A DNA stretch of 64,000 bases from Kaistia soli DSM 19436 (lineage in GTDB: Bacteria > Pseudomonadota > Alphaproteobacteria > Rhizobiales > Kaistiaceae), in NCBI RefSeq assembly GCF_900129325.1, contig NZ_FQUP01000002.1, forward strand, positions 264,668 through 328,667. The letters are read 5' to 3'. The first letter of the stretch is position 1; each line of letters starts with the position of its first letter. The notes beneath the pieces are model-generated. The model had not been told where the DNA came from. It ran no database searches and saw only the letters and a list, made by a program, of their open reading frames with translations. Positions 1-8,252 of the stretch are shown piece after piece. Both the position numbers and the translations under genes were made by a program.

Positions 1-845
1 CCGGCGGTGAGACCGCTGACCAGATAGCGATTGAGGAAGATCACGATGAGGATCGGCACGATCATGGCGATCGTCCCGGCGGCATTGATCAGTCCGTAAT
101 CGACGAAATTCTTGGTGGAGAATTCCGGGATCAGCACGGTGAGCGGCTTGGTCTTGGTCGGCGAGAAGATCAGCGGCACCATATATTGGCCCCAGGCGCC
201 GAGGAACGTGATGATCGATGCCGCGACGAGGCCGGGCGCCGCGAGCGGCATGACGATCCGGAACAGGATCGTCATCCGGCCGGCGCCGTCGATCCGCGCC
301 GCCTCCTCGATCGAAAGCGGCAGTTGCTGGAAGACGCTGCGCATCAGCCAGAGCGCCAGCGGCAGGAAAGCCGAGAGATAGATCAGCGTCACGCCGAGAT
401 AGGTGTCGAGCAGCTTCAGGCTCACCATCAGCCGGTAGAGCGGGATCAAGACCGTGTAACCGGGGATGGCGATGGTGGCGATGACGATGAAGAAGATCGT
501 CTGCCGACCCGGAAATTCGAGCCGGGCGAAGGCATAGCCGCCGAGGCTGGCGAGAAAGATCGAGACGATCGTCGCCGCCAGCGCGGTGATGACCGAGTTG
601 ACCAGCGCGTTGCGGAACTGCGCCGCGACGGTCACGTCGTTGGAGGCAACCGTGCCGAAGCCGGCAAGCCGCTGATAGTGGTTGAGCGTCAGGTGCTCGG
701 GAAAGAAATGGATCGGCTGCGACATCAAGTCGGGCGTCGGCGTGAAGCTGGTGGCGATCGCCCAGTAGATAGGACCGATCGACCACAGGATCAGCAGCAG
801 CAGGCCGATGCCGGTCAGGATGCGCTGGGAAAGGCGGAGCTCCAT
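1..845 (-). CDS. Carbohydrate ABC transporter permease, MalG type (3' end cut by window)
   Basis: Inner-membrane subunit of a sugar importer. Translation from the ATG at 845-843 gives 281 residues before the window edge; the family is usually 275-300 residues, so only a few residues are missing. Several hydrophobic segments are visible (for example residues 11-33, 83-103, 115-135, 205-222, 254-272). The cytoplasmic EAA loop that docks on the ATPase is at residues 180-189 (EEAARIDGAG). Its start overlaps the stop of the upstream MalF-type permease by one base (TGATG), so the two are translationally coupled. The substrate cannot be read from the permease; the amino-sugar-type kinase in the operon points to a hexose or amino sugar. 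Confidence 0.9.
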   Translation of the reverse strand, partial: MELRLSQRILTGIGLLLLILWSIGPIYWAIATSFTPTPDLMSQPIHFFPEHLTLNHYQRLAGFGTVASNDVTVAAQFRNALVNSVITALAATIVSIFLASLGGYAFARLEFPGRQTIFFIVIATIAIPGYTVLIPLYRLMVSLKLLDTYLGVTLIYLSAFLPLALWLMRSVFQQLPLSIEEAARIDGAGRMTILFRIVMPLAAPGLVAASIITFLGAWGQYMVPLIFSPTKTKPLTVLIPEFSTKNFVDYGLINAAGTIAMIVPILIVIFLNRYLVSGLTA

Positions 846-1771
846 CAGTCGAGCCTCGTGACGCGCTGCACGCGCAGGACATAGACCAGCGAGACGGTGA
901 GCGAGGCGATCATGACGAGAACGCTGAGGGCCATGCCGTAGGAGAAGTGGAGGTTCTGGAACGCCTCGAGATAGACCTGCACGAGGATCGGCCGCGTGCC
1001 GCGCGCGGAGCCGGTGAGGATCCAGGCCTCGTCGAAGAAATTGAACGCCGCGACGGTCGACTGCGTCATGGCGACGGCAATGCCGCCGCGGATCAGCGGC
1101 AGCGTGATGTAGAAGAACATGCGACGCCGCGTGGCGCCGTCGATGCGGCCCGCCTCATAGAGATCGGAGGGGATGCTCTGCAGTGCCGCCAGCACGATGA
1201 CGGCGGTGAGCGGCAGCATCCGCCAGACATGCACCAGCGACACCGCGAACAGCGCGATCGTGCGGTCGTTGAACCAGACGAATTTCTCGAAGTCGAGCCC
1301 GGCCGCAACCAGGAGGCCGTTGAGCAGGCCGAAGGCGGGATTGTAGATCCAGCCCCAGACCACCGCATTGACGACCCCCGGCAGCGCCCAGGGGAGGATG
1401 ACGATCGCCAGCACATAACGGCGCCAGCGACCGGCCTGATTGATGAGGAGCGCCGCCGCGATGCCGCCCGCCGTCTCCAGCACGACGCAGATCACGACAT
1501 AGACGACCGTATTGCGCCAGGATTCGTTGACGACCGGGTCTACGAGGAGATCGCGATAGTGCTGCAGCCCGATGAAGGGCTGCCCCGCCATCATCGGATT
1601 GACCCGGTGCAGGCTGTCCCACAGCGTCGAGGCCACGGGAAACAGCACCAGCGACAGCATGGCGATGACGATCGGGGCCGCGAGCATCAGGCCGAGCCGG
1701 GCATCGGCGGAACCGTCGATGCCCTTGTCGCCCTTGCGCCTGGCCGGAACGGCGGCGGCGGCCAGACTCAC
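845..1771 (-). CDS. Carbohydrate ABC transporter permease, MalF type
   Basis: A 308-residue membrane protein pairing with the following MalG-type permease. After a charged cytoplasmic N-terminus (RRKGDKGIDG) there are about six hydrophobic helices. The EAA loop is at about residues 205-214 (YEAGRIDGAT), followed by a conserved LPL. The start overlaps the end of the solute-binding-protein gene by four bases (ATGA). Position and overlap place it in one operon with the binding protein, the kinase and the DeoR-type regulator. It lacks a large periplasmic P2 loop of the E. coli MalF kind, as is usual in family CUT1 outside enterics. Confidence 0.92.
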   Translation of the reverse strand: MSLAAAAVPARRKGDKGIDGSADARLGLMLAAPIVIAMLSLVLFPVASTLWDSLHRVNPMMAGQPFIGLQHYRDLLVDPVVNESWRNTVVYVVICVVLETAGGIAAALLINQAGRWRRYVLAIVILPWALPGVVNAVVWGWIYNPAFGLLNGLLVAAGLDFEKFVWFNDRTIALFAVSLVHVWRMLPLTAVIVLAALQSIPSDLYEAGRIDGATRRRMFFYITLPLIRGGIAVAMTQSTVAAFNFFDEAWILTGSARGTRPILVQVYLEAFQNLHFSYGMALSVLVMIASLTVSLVYVLRVQRVTRLD

Positions 1772-3024
1772 TGCTGCTGCGCCTTGACGGTTTCGTCGGC
1801 GATCGACTGGACAGCCTGCGCGACCGTGACTTCACCCTTGACGGCCTGGTTGATCGCGTTGGACACCGCGCTGGAGAACTGCGGATACCAGGTCGGCGTG
1901 CCCTGCGGGAACAACGCTCCGACGGTCGGCGCCTGCTCCACGAGGACGGCACCGCTGAGCAGCTTGCCGTCGTTGTTCAATTGCTCGAGTGCCGATGTCC
2001 GCGTCGGCAGGACACCGACGCCATAGTTCTTGATCTGGTAGTCCTTGCTGGTCATCCACTTGATGAAGGCAAGCGCCGCCTCCTTGTGCTCGGACGCGGC
2101 GGGAATGCCGAGTGCCTCCAGCAGGCCGTAGCTGCGCGTATTTCCGCTTTCGGTGGCCACCAGAATGGCCTCGATCTGGCCGGCGACCTTCGACTTCGCC
2201 GGGTCCGCGAACTGCGCGATACGACCGGGCTCGCCGCTGATCATGATGCTGGTCTGACCCTGGGCGAACATCGATTCGTTGATCTGGCTATCCTTTAGTC
2301 CGGTTGAAGCCGGATCGACCAGGCCGTCCTTCAGCGCCATGATCTCGAACTCCAGCGCCTTGTAGCCCGCCGAATCCGGCGTGGTGAAAAGCGGCTTGAA
2401 GTCCTTGTCGAAGAGTTCGCCACCAAAGGCCTTGGTCAGCAGATACCAGGAGGTCGAGGTGCCTTCCGACGTTGAAAGGGGCAATCCGATCGGATAGGTC
2501 GCGATGCCCTTGTCCTTGATTGTCTTGGCGGCCGCGACGAGCGCGTCGAGGGTCTTCGGCGTATCGGTGATGCCCGCGTCGGTGAAATGCTTGCGGTTGA
2601 TGAGCATCACCCGGAAGTCGTTGCTGTAGGGAACGCCGAGCAGCTTGCCGTCGACCGTGAAGATCGATGAGCCGGCGATGTCCTTGACCGTCTCGGCGTC
2701 GATCAGCGGGGTGAGGTCCTCATACCAGCCGGCGGCGGCGAACTGGCCGGTCCACGACCAGTCGAATTCGGTGACGTCGGCCGGCGGCGTGCCGGCGATC
2801 AGGCCGGTGATCAGCTTGGGGCGGATATCGTCCCAGGACAGCATCTGCAGATCGACCTTGATGCCGGTTTCCTTCTCGAAATCGGCAGCAAGCGATGGCG
2901 ACTGGCCGGAAGGCAGCAGCACGGTGATGCTCTGCCCGGCGAGCGGCTTGGCGTCGTCGGCAAACGCCGGCAGCGCCATGGTCAGCGCCGCGAGGGCGAC
3001 AGTGGTTCTCAGCAGCACGTTCAT
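1768..3024 (-). CDS. Sugar ABC transporter substrate-binding protein (family 1)
   Basis: Periplasmic solute-binding protein of 418 residues. A signal peptide is clear: MNVLLRTTVALAALTMALPAFA followed by acidic residues. The mature part has the family-1 pattern: an N-terminal strand ITVLLPSG, a SLAADFEKETGIKVDLQ segment, and a later GKLLGVPYSNDFRVMLINRK hinge region. The gene overlaps the kinase upstream and the first permease downstream by four bases each. The ligand is unknown; the kinase suggests a hexosamine or related hexose. Confidence 0.92.
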   Translation of the reverse strand: MNVLLRTTVALAALTMALPAFADDAKPLAGQSITVLLPSGQSPSLAADFEKETGIKVDLQMLSWDDIRPKLITGLIAGTPPADVTEFDWSWTGQFAAAGWYEDLTPLIDAETVKDIAGSSIFTVDGKLLGVPYSNDFRVMLINRKHFTDAGITDTPKTLDALVAAAKTIKDKGIATYPIGLPLSTSEGTSTSWYLLTKAFGGELFDKDFKPLFTTPDSAGYKALEFEIMALKDGLVDPASTGLKDSQINESMFAQGQTSIMISGEPGRIAQFADPAKSKVAGQIEAILVATESGNTRSYGLLEALGIPAASEHKEAALAFIKWMTSKDYQIKNYGVGVLPTRTSALEQLNNDGKLLSGAVLVEQAPTVGALFPQGTPTWYPQFSSAVSNAINQAVKGEVTVAQAVQSIADETVKAQQQ

Positions 3025-4028
3025 CGGTCATCTTCCCCTTCTGGTAAGGTATCGCTTCGGCCATTCCTCGCGTGGACGGCATTGTTTTCGATCGAAACGG
3101 CGAGCCGTCCGATCCATGCTTCGTCCACGGGCCAGTCGAGGTCTTGGGCAGCACGCAGCAGCGCGCCACCAATGGGAGGAAGGCGCGGCGGTTCGGGCCG
3201 GGACCCGACCAATGCGGCCGTGCGCGCGCTGAGAATGCGGCTCGAAAAAGTGCCGCCGGCCGTGCTCCAGGGCAGGGCAGCGTCGTCGATACGCTGCCGC
3301 GCCGCGCGCACATGGGCCGCAAGATGCGCCGCCGCGGCGTCGAGGATACCGCCTGCGGCCGGATCACCCGCCTCGGCACGCGCATCGACAAAGCGGGATA
3401 GCGCAGCGATCTCCGAGCGCGCATGCTCGACCGAGGCGCGCCACGCGATCAGCGCGTCCTGAGGCGCTATGCGATCGAGTTGGAGATGATCGAGAAACGC
3501 GCGGAGAAAGTCGGGCGCTTCGACGCGTCCATCGATCGCCTGGCTGGCCAGCGCGATTGCCGCCGCACCGATCCAATGGGCGCTGCCCTCGTCACCGATC
3601 GCCTCGCCAAATCCGCCGACCCGCAGCATGCGGCCCTCGGCATCGCTCGCCCATGCCATCGATCCGGTGCCGGAAAGAACGAGCACGCCCGGTCCGCCGG
3701 CAAAAGCGCCGATATGCGCGGCCTCGACATCGTTCACGACGCGCTGGTGCACAGCACCGAAAAACGCGCGGACCTCCGCTTCCTGGGCCTTGCTGAGCGC
3801 TGCGATCTCGCCATAGGCCGGCAATCCTGCGACGACGGCTCCGATCGAGGGTCGCAGCGCTGCAAAAGGCGACAGCAGCGCTGACAGCGCATCGCGCCAG
3901 CCGGGCTTGTCCATCGGGTTGATGCCGGGGCCGGCATCGAAGGCTACGACCTCGCCCTCGCGATCGCCGACCGCGACCAGCGTCTTGCTGCCGCCGCCGT
4001 CGATACCGAGGACGAGAGACGCGCTCAT
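3021..4028 (-). CDS. BadF/BadG/BcrA/BcrD-family sugar kinase, N-acetylglucosamine kinase-like
   Basis: A 335-residue member of the ASKHA kinase fold. The phosphate-1 motif LGIDGGGSKT is at residues 7-16 and the second glycine loop VLSGTGSMAWA at about 115-125. A third characteristic stretch, GFGEAIGDEGSAHWIG, is typical of GlcNAc/glucosamine kinases of this group. It sits between a DeoR-type regulator and a sugar-binding protein, overlapping both by four bases, so it most likely phosphorylates the imported sugar in the cytoplasm. Exact sugar specificity is inferred from family and context only. Confidence 0.85.
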   Translation of the reverse strand: MSASLVLGIDGGGSKTLVAVGDREGEVVAFDAGPGINPMDKPGWRDALSALLSPFAALRPSIGAVVAGLPAYGEIAALSKAQEAEVRAFFGAVHQRVVNDVEAAHIGAFAGGPGVLVLSGTGSMAWASDAEGRMLRVGGFGEAIGDEGSAHWIGAAAIALASQAIDGRVEAPDFLRAFLDHLQLDRIAPQDALIAWRASVEHARSEIAALSRFVDARAEAGDPAAGGILDAAAAHLAAHVRAARQRIDDAALPWSTAGGTFSSRILSARTAALVGSRPEPPRLPPIGGALLRAAQDLDWPVDEAWIGRLAVSIENNAVHARNGRSDTLPEGEDDR

Positions 4029-4861
4029 GCCGCCTCTCCCTCGGGCTCGATCGCTGGATCGCCCGGGACGTCGCCGGATGAATCGATGATGAGCGGCCGG
4101 ACACCGAGTTCAGCCAGCCGCCGGCGCCAGGGCGGCGTCAGCGCGGAGTCGGTGACGACCGTATCCGCCCCGGACAGCGGGGCGACCTTGTAGGTCGACA
4201 TCGTGCCGAATTTCGACGCGTCCGCGACGACGAAGCGTTCGGCCGAGCGGCTCAGCATGCGCGCATTGAGGCTCGCCTCCGCCGCATCGATCGAATAGAT
4301 CGCCCCATCCTCGCCGATCGCACTGGCGCCGAGGAAAAGCTGGTCGAACCACAGCCCGTCCAGCATGGCCTCGGCCTGCGGGCCGACCAGCGAGGCATTC
4401 TCGCTTCTCAGCTGGCCGCCCAGAACCACGACCTGCAGCTTCGGCACGTCGAGCAGTTCCTGCGCCACCGCGAGACCATTGGTAAAGACGCGCTGCGGGA
4501 TCGGGTTGACCCGCATCAGCTTGGCAAGCTGCAGCACCGTCGTCCCGGCATCGAGGAACACGCTGCCATGCGGCTTCAGCGCGGCGTAGCACGCGCCGGC
4601 GAGCGCGCGCTTGGCGGCGAGGTTCTGGTTCGCGCGCTCCTGAAAGGCCACCTCGACGCTGGAGCCTTCGGCGATGCGGGCGCCGCCATGAACCCGGTCG
4701 ATCGCGCCTTCATCTTCAAGGATCTGCAGGTCGCGGCGGATGGTGGCGAGCGAGGCGCCAACCGCCTCGGCAATGGCCTGGATCGTCGAAGGACCATTGG
4801 CATAAAGGTGGCTTCGGATGGCATCGAGCCGCCCCACCTTCATGCTGCCGCCCTGCGCCAT
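4025..4861 (-). CDS. DeoR/GlpR-family transcriptional regulator
   Basis: First gene of the sugar operon. An N-terminal winged helix (IQAIAEAVGASLATIRRDLQILEDEGAI) is followed by the DeoR C-terminal sensor domain with the conserved FLDAGTT and TNG motifs, where a phosphorylated sugar normally binds. I chose the ATG at 4861 because GGAG lies six bases upstream; an in-frame ATG at 4885 has no visible ribosome site and one at 4843 (AGGG upstream) is also possible. The end overlaps the kinase gene by four bases. Family knowledge suggests repression relieved by the kinase product. Confidence 0.88.
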   Translation of the reverse strand: MAQGGSMKVGRLDAIRSHLYANGPSTIQAIAEAVGASLATIRRDLQILEDEGAIDRVHGGARIAEGSSVEVAFQERANQNLAAKRALAGACYAALKPHGSVFLDAGTTVLQLAKLMRVNPIPQRVFTNGLAVAQELLDVPKLQVVVLGGQLRSENASLVGPQAEAMLDGLWFDQLFLGASAIGEDGAIYSIDAAEASLNARMLSRSAERFVVADASKFGTMSTYKVAPLSGADTVVTDSALTPPWRRRLAELGVRPLIIDSSGDVPGDPAIEPEGEAA

Positions 4862-4961
4862 GGCCGCTCCAGCCCTCTGAGCCATCGAAGAAACAAGCGA
4901 ATACGATCAATCAATCCATAGGATATGATCGCCGTCAATCATGTTTCTGAGCGATTTTGAT

Positions 4962-6473
4962 CTATTCGCTCACGACGGGCAGCGGCTGGCCGGCCGGGCG
5001 TTCGATGCGGTAGACGATATAGTCGGCGATCGCGACGCCGCGGAACTGCCGCGTGACCGTGCCGAGCGTCTCGACCGGCCCGAAGACGGATTTAAGCCAG
5101 GCGTCCATCGGATCACGCGTCACGACGAGCCCCGTGCCGGTCGTGTGATCGACCGGCCGGTCGAGGAAGGCGTAGCGCTCAGGCTCGTTCAGTTGCATCA
5201 CCGGCACGTCCGGCAGCAGGCGGGCAAGTTCCGCATTGAGCTGGTAATCGAGCGTCAGGATATAGGTTGCGCCGCTGGCCCGGCGGATCGTGTCGATATC
5301 GCTCGCCAGTCCGCCCCAGCCGCGCGTGAGCCGCAGGATGGGATCGCGCGTGCCGAGCGCCGTGGTCGGCACCACGGTTGCGTAGAGAGCGGCAAACGCG
5401 ACGAAGCCGAGCGCGACCGGCACCGTCGCCCGCCTGAGCCGCGCCATCAAGCTGCGTCCCTCGGCAGGGATCACGGTCAGTGCCGCTGCGGCGGCCACAG
5501 CGAAGGCTGGATAGAGAAAGCCGGTCCAGTTGCCTTCGACCCGGCTGCGCAGCGCATGAAAGATGAAATAGGCCGTCGGCACGAGAACAAGCGCCAAGAT
5601 GAGGCGCCAGCCCATCGGCGAGCGCCAGGCAGGGCGGCAGCGCGGCGACAGACCGATCACCCCGAATAGGAAGATCAGCGGCGTCGCGAGCCCGAGCTGC
5701 GCACCAAAGAATTCGGCCAGGAACTGTGGCTCGAATTGCCAGTTCTCGGTCGTGCGCCCGCCCTGCTTGGCGACGGTCTCCCAGCCATGCGTCGCGTTCC
5801 AGATGAGGTTGGGCGCGAAGACCAGGATCGCGACCGCAAGCGCTGCCCATGGCCACGGCCCGAGCAGTCGTCGCCGCCACTGCGGCAAGAGCAATACCGC
5901 GACACCGAAGCCGGCAGCGAGAAATGCGGCCGAATATTTGGACAGGAGCGCCAAACCGGTCGCGGCGCCGACCGCGAGCCACCACACCGGCCGATCATGA
6001 TCGACGAGCCAGGCGGCACAATAGAGCGTGGCGGCCGAGAACAGGATCAGCGGCGCATCGGGCGTCGCGACCGCAAGTCCGAAAAAGCCGAGCAGCGTCA
6101 GGTTGAAGAGCAGCGCCGCGATCGGTCCGGCGCGACGGTCGGCGAGCAACAGGCCGGCGGCGCGCCACACGAAGAAGCTCGCCGGAATGGCCGAGAGCAC
6201 CGGCAGGAGACGCACGCCGAAAGCGGTGTCGCCGGCGATCATGGTGCCGCCGCGGATAAACCACGCGATCATCGGCGGATGATCGAGATAGCCCGCCGCA
6301 AGCCGTGTCGACCACAGCGCGTAATAGGCTTCGTCCGGCACCAGCGGCACCAGCGCGGCGATGGCGAGCCGCGCCAGGATCGTCGCGGCGATAAGGGAAA
6401 GAGCGAGCGGCCACCGCTCGATCCGCGGCAGGGCAATCGGCGTCGCCACGCTTTGGCCGACGGGATCGCTCAT
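4962..6473 (-). CDS. Glycosyltransferase family 39 membrane protein (ArnT/PMT-like)
   Basis: A 503-residue polytopic membrane protein. The first periplasmic loop carries the acidic motif LVPDEAYY, the catalytic Asp-Glu region of GT39 enzymes, followed by GYLDHPPMIAW. About ten hydrophobic segments follow and a soluble C-terminal domain of about 110 residues lies at the end. Such enzymes move a sugar from a polyprenyl-phosphate carrier onto lipid A, a polysaccharide or protein outside the membrane. Relatives are usually encoded with a GT2 enzyme that makes the lipid-linked donor; here only a remnant of a GT2-like start precedes it, with its stop overlapping this start (ATGA). Confidence 0.87.
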   Translation of the reverse strand: MSDPVGQSVATPIALPRIERWPLALSLIAATILARLAIAALVPLVPDEAYYALWSTRLAAGYLDHPPMIAWFIRGGTMIAGDTAFGVRLLPVLSAIPASFFVWRAAGLLLADRRAGPIAALLFNLTLLGFFGLAVATPDAPLILFSAATLYCAAWLVDHDRPVWWLAVGAATGLALLSKYSAAFLAAGFGVAVLLLPQWRRRLLGPWPWAALAVAILVFAPNLIWNATHGWETVAKQGGRTTENWQFEPQFLAEFFGAQLGLATPLIFLFGVIGLSPRCRPAWRSPMGWRLILALVLVPTAYFIFHALRSRVEGNWTGFLYPAFAVAAAAALTVIPAEGRSLMARLRRATVPVALGFVAFAALYATVVPTTALGTRDPILRLTRGWGGLASDIDTIRRASGATYILTLDYQLNAELARLLPDVPVMQLNEPERYAFLDRPVDHTTGTGLVVTRDPMDAWLKSVFGPVETLGTVTRQFRGVAIADYIVYRIERPAGQPLPVVSE

Positions 6474-6595
6474 GGCCGGCTGTTCCGCGCCCAGAGCGCC
6501 GATCGCGCCGCGAGCCTGCCGCGCTCGTTGAAGGTCGGCACGACGGCCGTTAGCTGGAAAAGGCCCTGTTCAACCGCGACCGGTGGCTTTGCCAT
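6470..6595 (-). pseudogene. Remnant of a GT2 (dolichyl-phosphate mannosyltransferase-like) gene
   Basis: From an ATG at 6595 a 41-residue frame runs to a TGA that overlaps the GT39 start. Residues 14-25 (QLTAVVPTFNER) match the first strand and motif of GT2 glycosyltransferases (hxVVVPTxNERxN). A normal enzyme would continue for more than 200 residues, but here the frame goes straight into LAARSALWARNSRP and stops, as if an internal piece had been deleted and N- and C-termini joined. I infer a collapsed gene; a real short peptide or a shifted homologue elsewhere cannot be excluded. The stretch 6596-6779 upstream shows no gene. Confidence 0.5.
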
Positions 6596-6782
6596 CGAAA
6601 AACTCCACGCCGGCGCAGGCGGATCGCGCGCGGCAGGAGAGCCGCGACTGCGCCTCCCCTGCGCGGGTTCCCGATACAGGGAGCATCGGCGCAAGTCCAG
6701 CCGGCGCGACCAAAACGCCCGACCCGTTGACGCGGGGCGGATGGTCCCCCTAGCTGAGAGCCAGCCTTCCAACGGAGACATG

Positions 6783-7109
6783 ATGATGGCCGACCTGCAT
6801 GTGCTCGAAAATCTCGATCCTGCGACCGTGGCGGAGGGCGTCGCCGACGGGCGATTCCTGCTCGTCGACGTGCGCGAGCCATCCGAATACGACACCGAGC
6901 ATATCGAGGGCGCGCTGCTCTTTCCGCTGTCGACGTTCGATCCTGCATCGCTGCCCGATCCGGAAGGGCGGGCGATCGTGTTTCAATGCGCTGCAGGCGG
7001 ACGCTCGGCGCGCGCGGCTGAAGCCGCGATGGCTGCGGGGATCCCGGGGCGTCATCTTGCCGGCGGTCTCGCCGCATGGAAGCGCGCCGGCCTGCCGACC
7101 ACGCGCTGA
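6783..7109 (+). CDS. Single-domain rhodanese-like protein
   Basis: A 108-residue cytoplasmic protein made of one rhodanese domain. It has the DVREPSEYDTEHIEGA motif at about residues 29-44 and the active-site loop CAAGGRS with catalytic Cys69, then HLAGGLAAWKRAGLP at the end. Three consecutive ATG codons occur at 6780-6788; GGAG at 6774-6777 favours 6783 or 6786. Likely a sulfurtransferase or persulfide carrier. It is monocistronic, ending two bases before the convergent FadR-type gene. Specific sulfur acceptor unknown. Confidence 0.88.
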   Translation: MMADLHVLENLDPATVAEGVADGRFLLVDVREPSEYDTEHIEGALLFPLSTFDPASLPDPEGRAIVFQCAAGGRSARAAEAAMAAGIPGRHLAGGLAAWKRAGLPTTR

Positions 7110-7111
7110 AC

Positions 7112-7840
7112 TCAGGCCGCGTCGACGGTCAGCGGCAGCAGGCGCTCGCGCGAAGCGGCCAGGAGGCGCTCCATCGCCTTGGCCGCTTCCGCCGGACGGC
7201 GGCCGACAATCGCGAGGCAAACGGCCTCATGCAGCGCGACGTCCTCGCTCGGCCGCGTCGTATGGCGCTGCAGCATCTCCGACGACACGCGCAGCGCCGA
7301 CTTCACCGCACTGCCGATGGTCACGAACAGGCCGTTGTGGGAGGCGTTGATGATCGCAAGATGGAATTCGAGCGCGGCCTCGGAGGTCGTCTTGACCGGC
7401 AATCCCTCGAGCTGCGCCGCCGCCAGTTCGCGGAAGTGATGTTCGATCTGGGCGAGGTCGTCGTCGGTCCCGTCGCGAGCGGCGAGGAAGGACGCGCGCG
7501 GCTCAAAGCAGAACCGCATCTCGAAGATATCCTCGACGATCTTGCCGTCGAACTGCGTCTGCAGCCGCCAGGCCAGCACATCGCGGTCGAGCAGGTTCCA
7601 TTCGGCGAATGGCAGCACCCTCGTGCCGACCTTCGGCGAAACTTCGACCAGCCGCTTGCCGGCAAGGCTCTTCACCGCCTCGCGCACGGTGGTGCGGCTG
7701 ACACCGTAATATTCGCAGAGCTCGCTCTCGATCGGGAGCGCCGCGCCCGGCAGAAATTCGCCCGACACGATGCGGCTGCCGATATGATTGGCAACCTGCG
7801 CACTCATGGTTCCGACCGATAGAAGCTCGCGCTCCAGCAT
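7112..7840 (-). CDS. FadR-subfamily GntR transcriptional regulator
   Basis: About 242 residues from the ATG at 7840, which has GGGAG seven bases upstream; a longer frame reaches 7954 but would use a poorer start and overlap the putative operator. The N-terminal winged helix (ELCEYYGVSRTTVREAVKSLAGKRLVEV) is followed by an all-helical FCD ligand domain with the metal-binding type pattern (FHLAIINASHN, LHEAV). It is divergent from the arabinofuranosidase ABC operon and is probably its repressor, sensing arabinose or a derived acid. That role is inferred from position. Confidence 0.88.
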   Translation of the reverse strand: MLERELLSVGTMSAQVANHIGSRIVSGEFLPGAALPIESELCEYYGVSRTTVREAVKSLAGKRLVEVSPKVGTRVLPFAEWNLLDRDVLAWRLQTQFDGKIVEDIFEMRFCFEPRASFLAARDGTDDDLAQIEHHFRELAAAQLEGLPVKTTSEAALEFHLAIINASHNGLFVTIGSAVKSALRVSSEMLQRHTTRPSEDVALHEAVCLAIVGRRPAEAAKAMERLLAASRERLLPLTVDAA

Positions 7841-7941
7841 CCCGCGCTCTCCCGACACCGTTTCTTCCCCTACGCGGTTTTTCTTGGGTCGGCCACTCCA
7901 AACCGCAGCGCTCGGCCGGGCCCGACGCAGCAACGATCCGG

Positions 7942-7971
7942 TTGACAAAGCCACTGATCATCAAGATGATC
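7942..7971 (+). promoter_or_regulatory. Candidate promoter with overlapping palindromic operator
   Basis: A perfect -35 word TTGACA (7942-7947) is followed after 17 bases by GATGAT (7965-7970), a 4/6 match to TATAAT. The inverted repeat GATCATC-AA-GATGATC (7956-7971) covers the spacer and the -10 word. This is the arrangement expected for repression of the rightward sugar operon by the divergent FadR-type protein. A second -10-like word, TATGAT, lies at 7978. Sequence-only evidence. Confidence 0.4.
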
Positions 7972-8102
7972 GTCGCATATGATAATACCATTGGAGAGGA
8001 AATGGGGAGGGGTGGAGAGGAAAATCATCCTCCCGCGCGGCTAGGCCGAACCCAAAGCTGATTCCCGATTGATGGTGGCGCCCCGGGCGCCGAATATCTT
8101 GC

Positions 8103-8221
8103 AGGACCCATCCGCACGAAGCGTGCGGCTTGGTCCTCGAAGACGGCGGTGCCCATGCCCTATGGCTGCGGTCCGCCGAACAAAGCACATCGCCGGAGGG
8201 CGGGTCTTGTTGGAAGACCCG
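8103..8221 (+). promoter_or_regulatory. Structured 5' leader of the sugar operon (nested hairpins)
   Basis: The roughly 280 bases between the candidate promoter and the binding-protein start hold no gene but strong hairpins. One is nested: AGGACC (8103-8108) pairs with GGTCCT (8132-8137) around CCGCACG (8112-8118)/CGTGCGG (8122-8128) with a three-base loop. A second has an eight-base-pair stem, CGGGTCTT (8201-8208)/AAGACCCG (8214-8221), loop of five. Neither is followed by a T-run, so they are not simple terminators. They could affect mRNA stability or ribosome access; function unknown. Confidence 0.4.
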
Positions 8222-8252
8222 AAAGGCGATCGAGGATGGAGGAGACGTGAAG

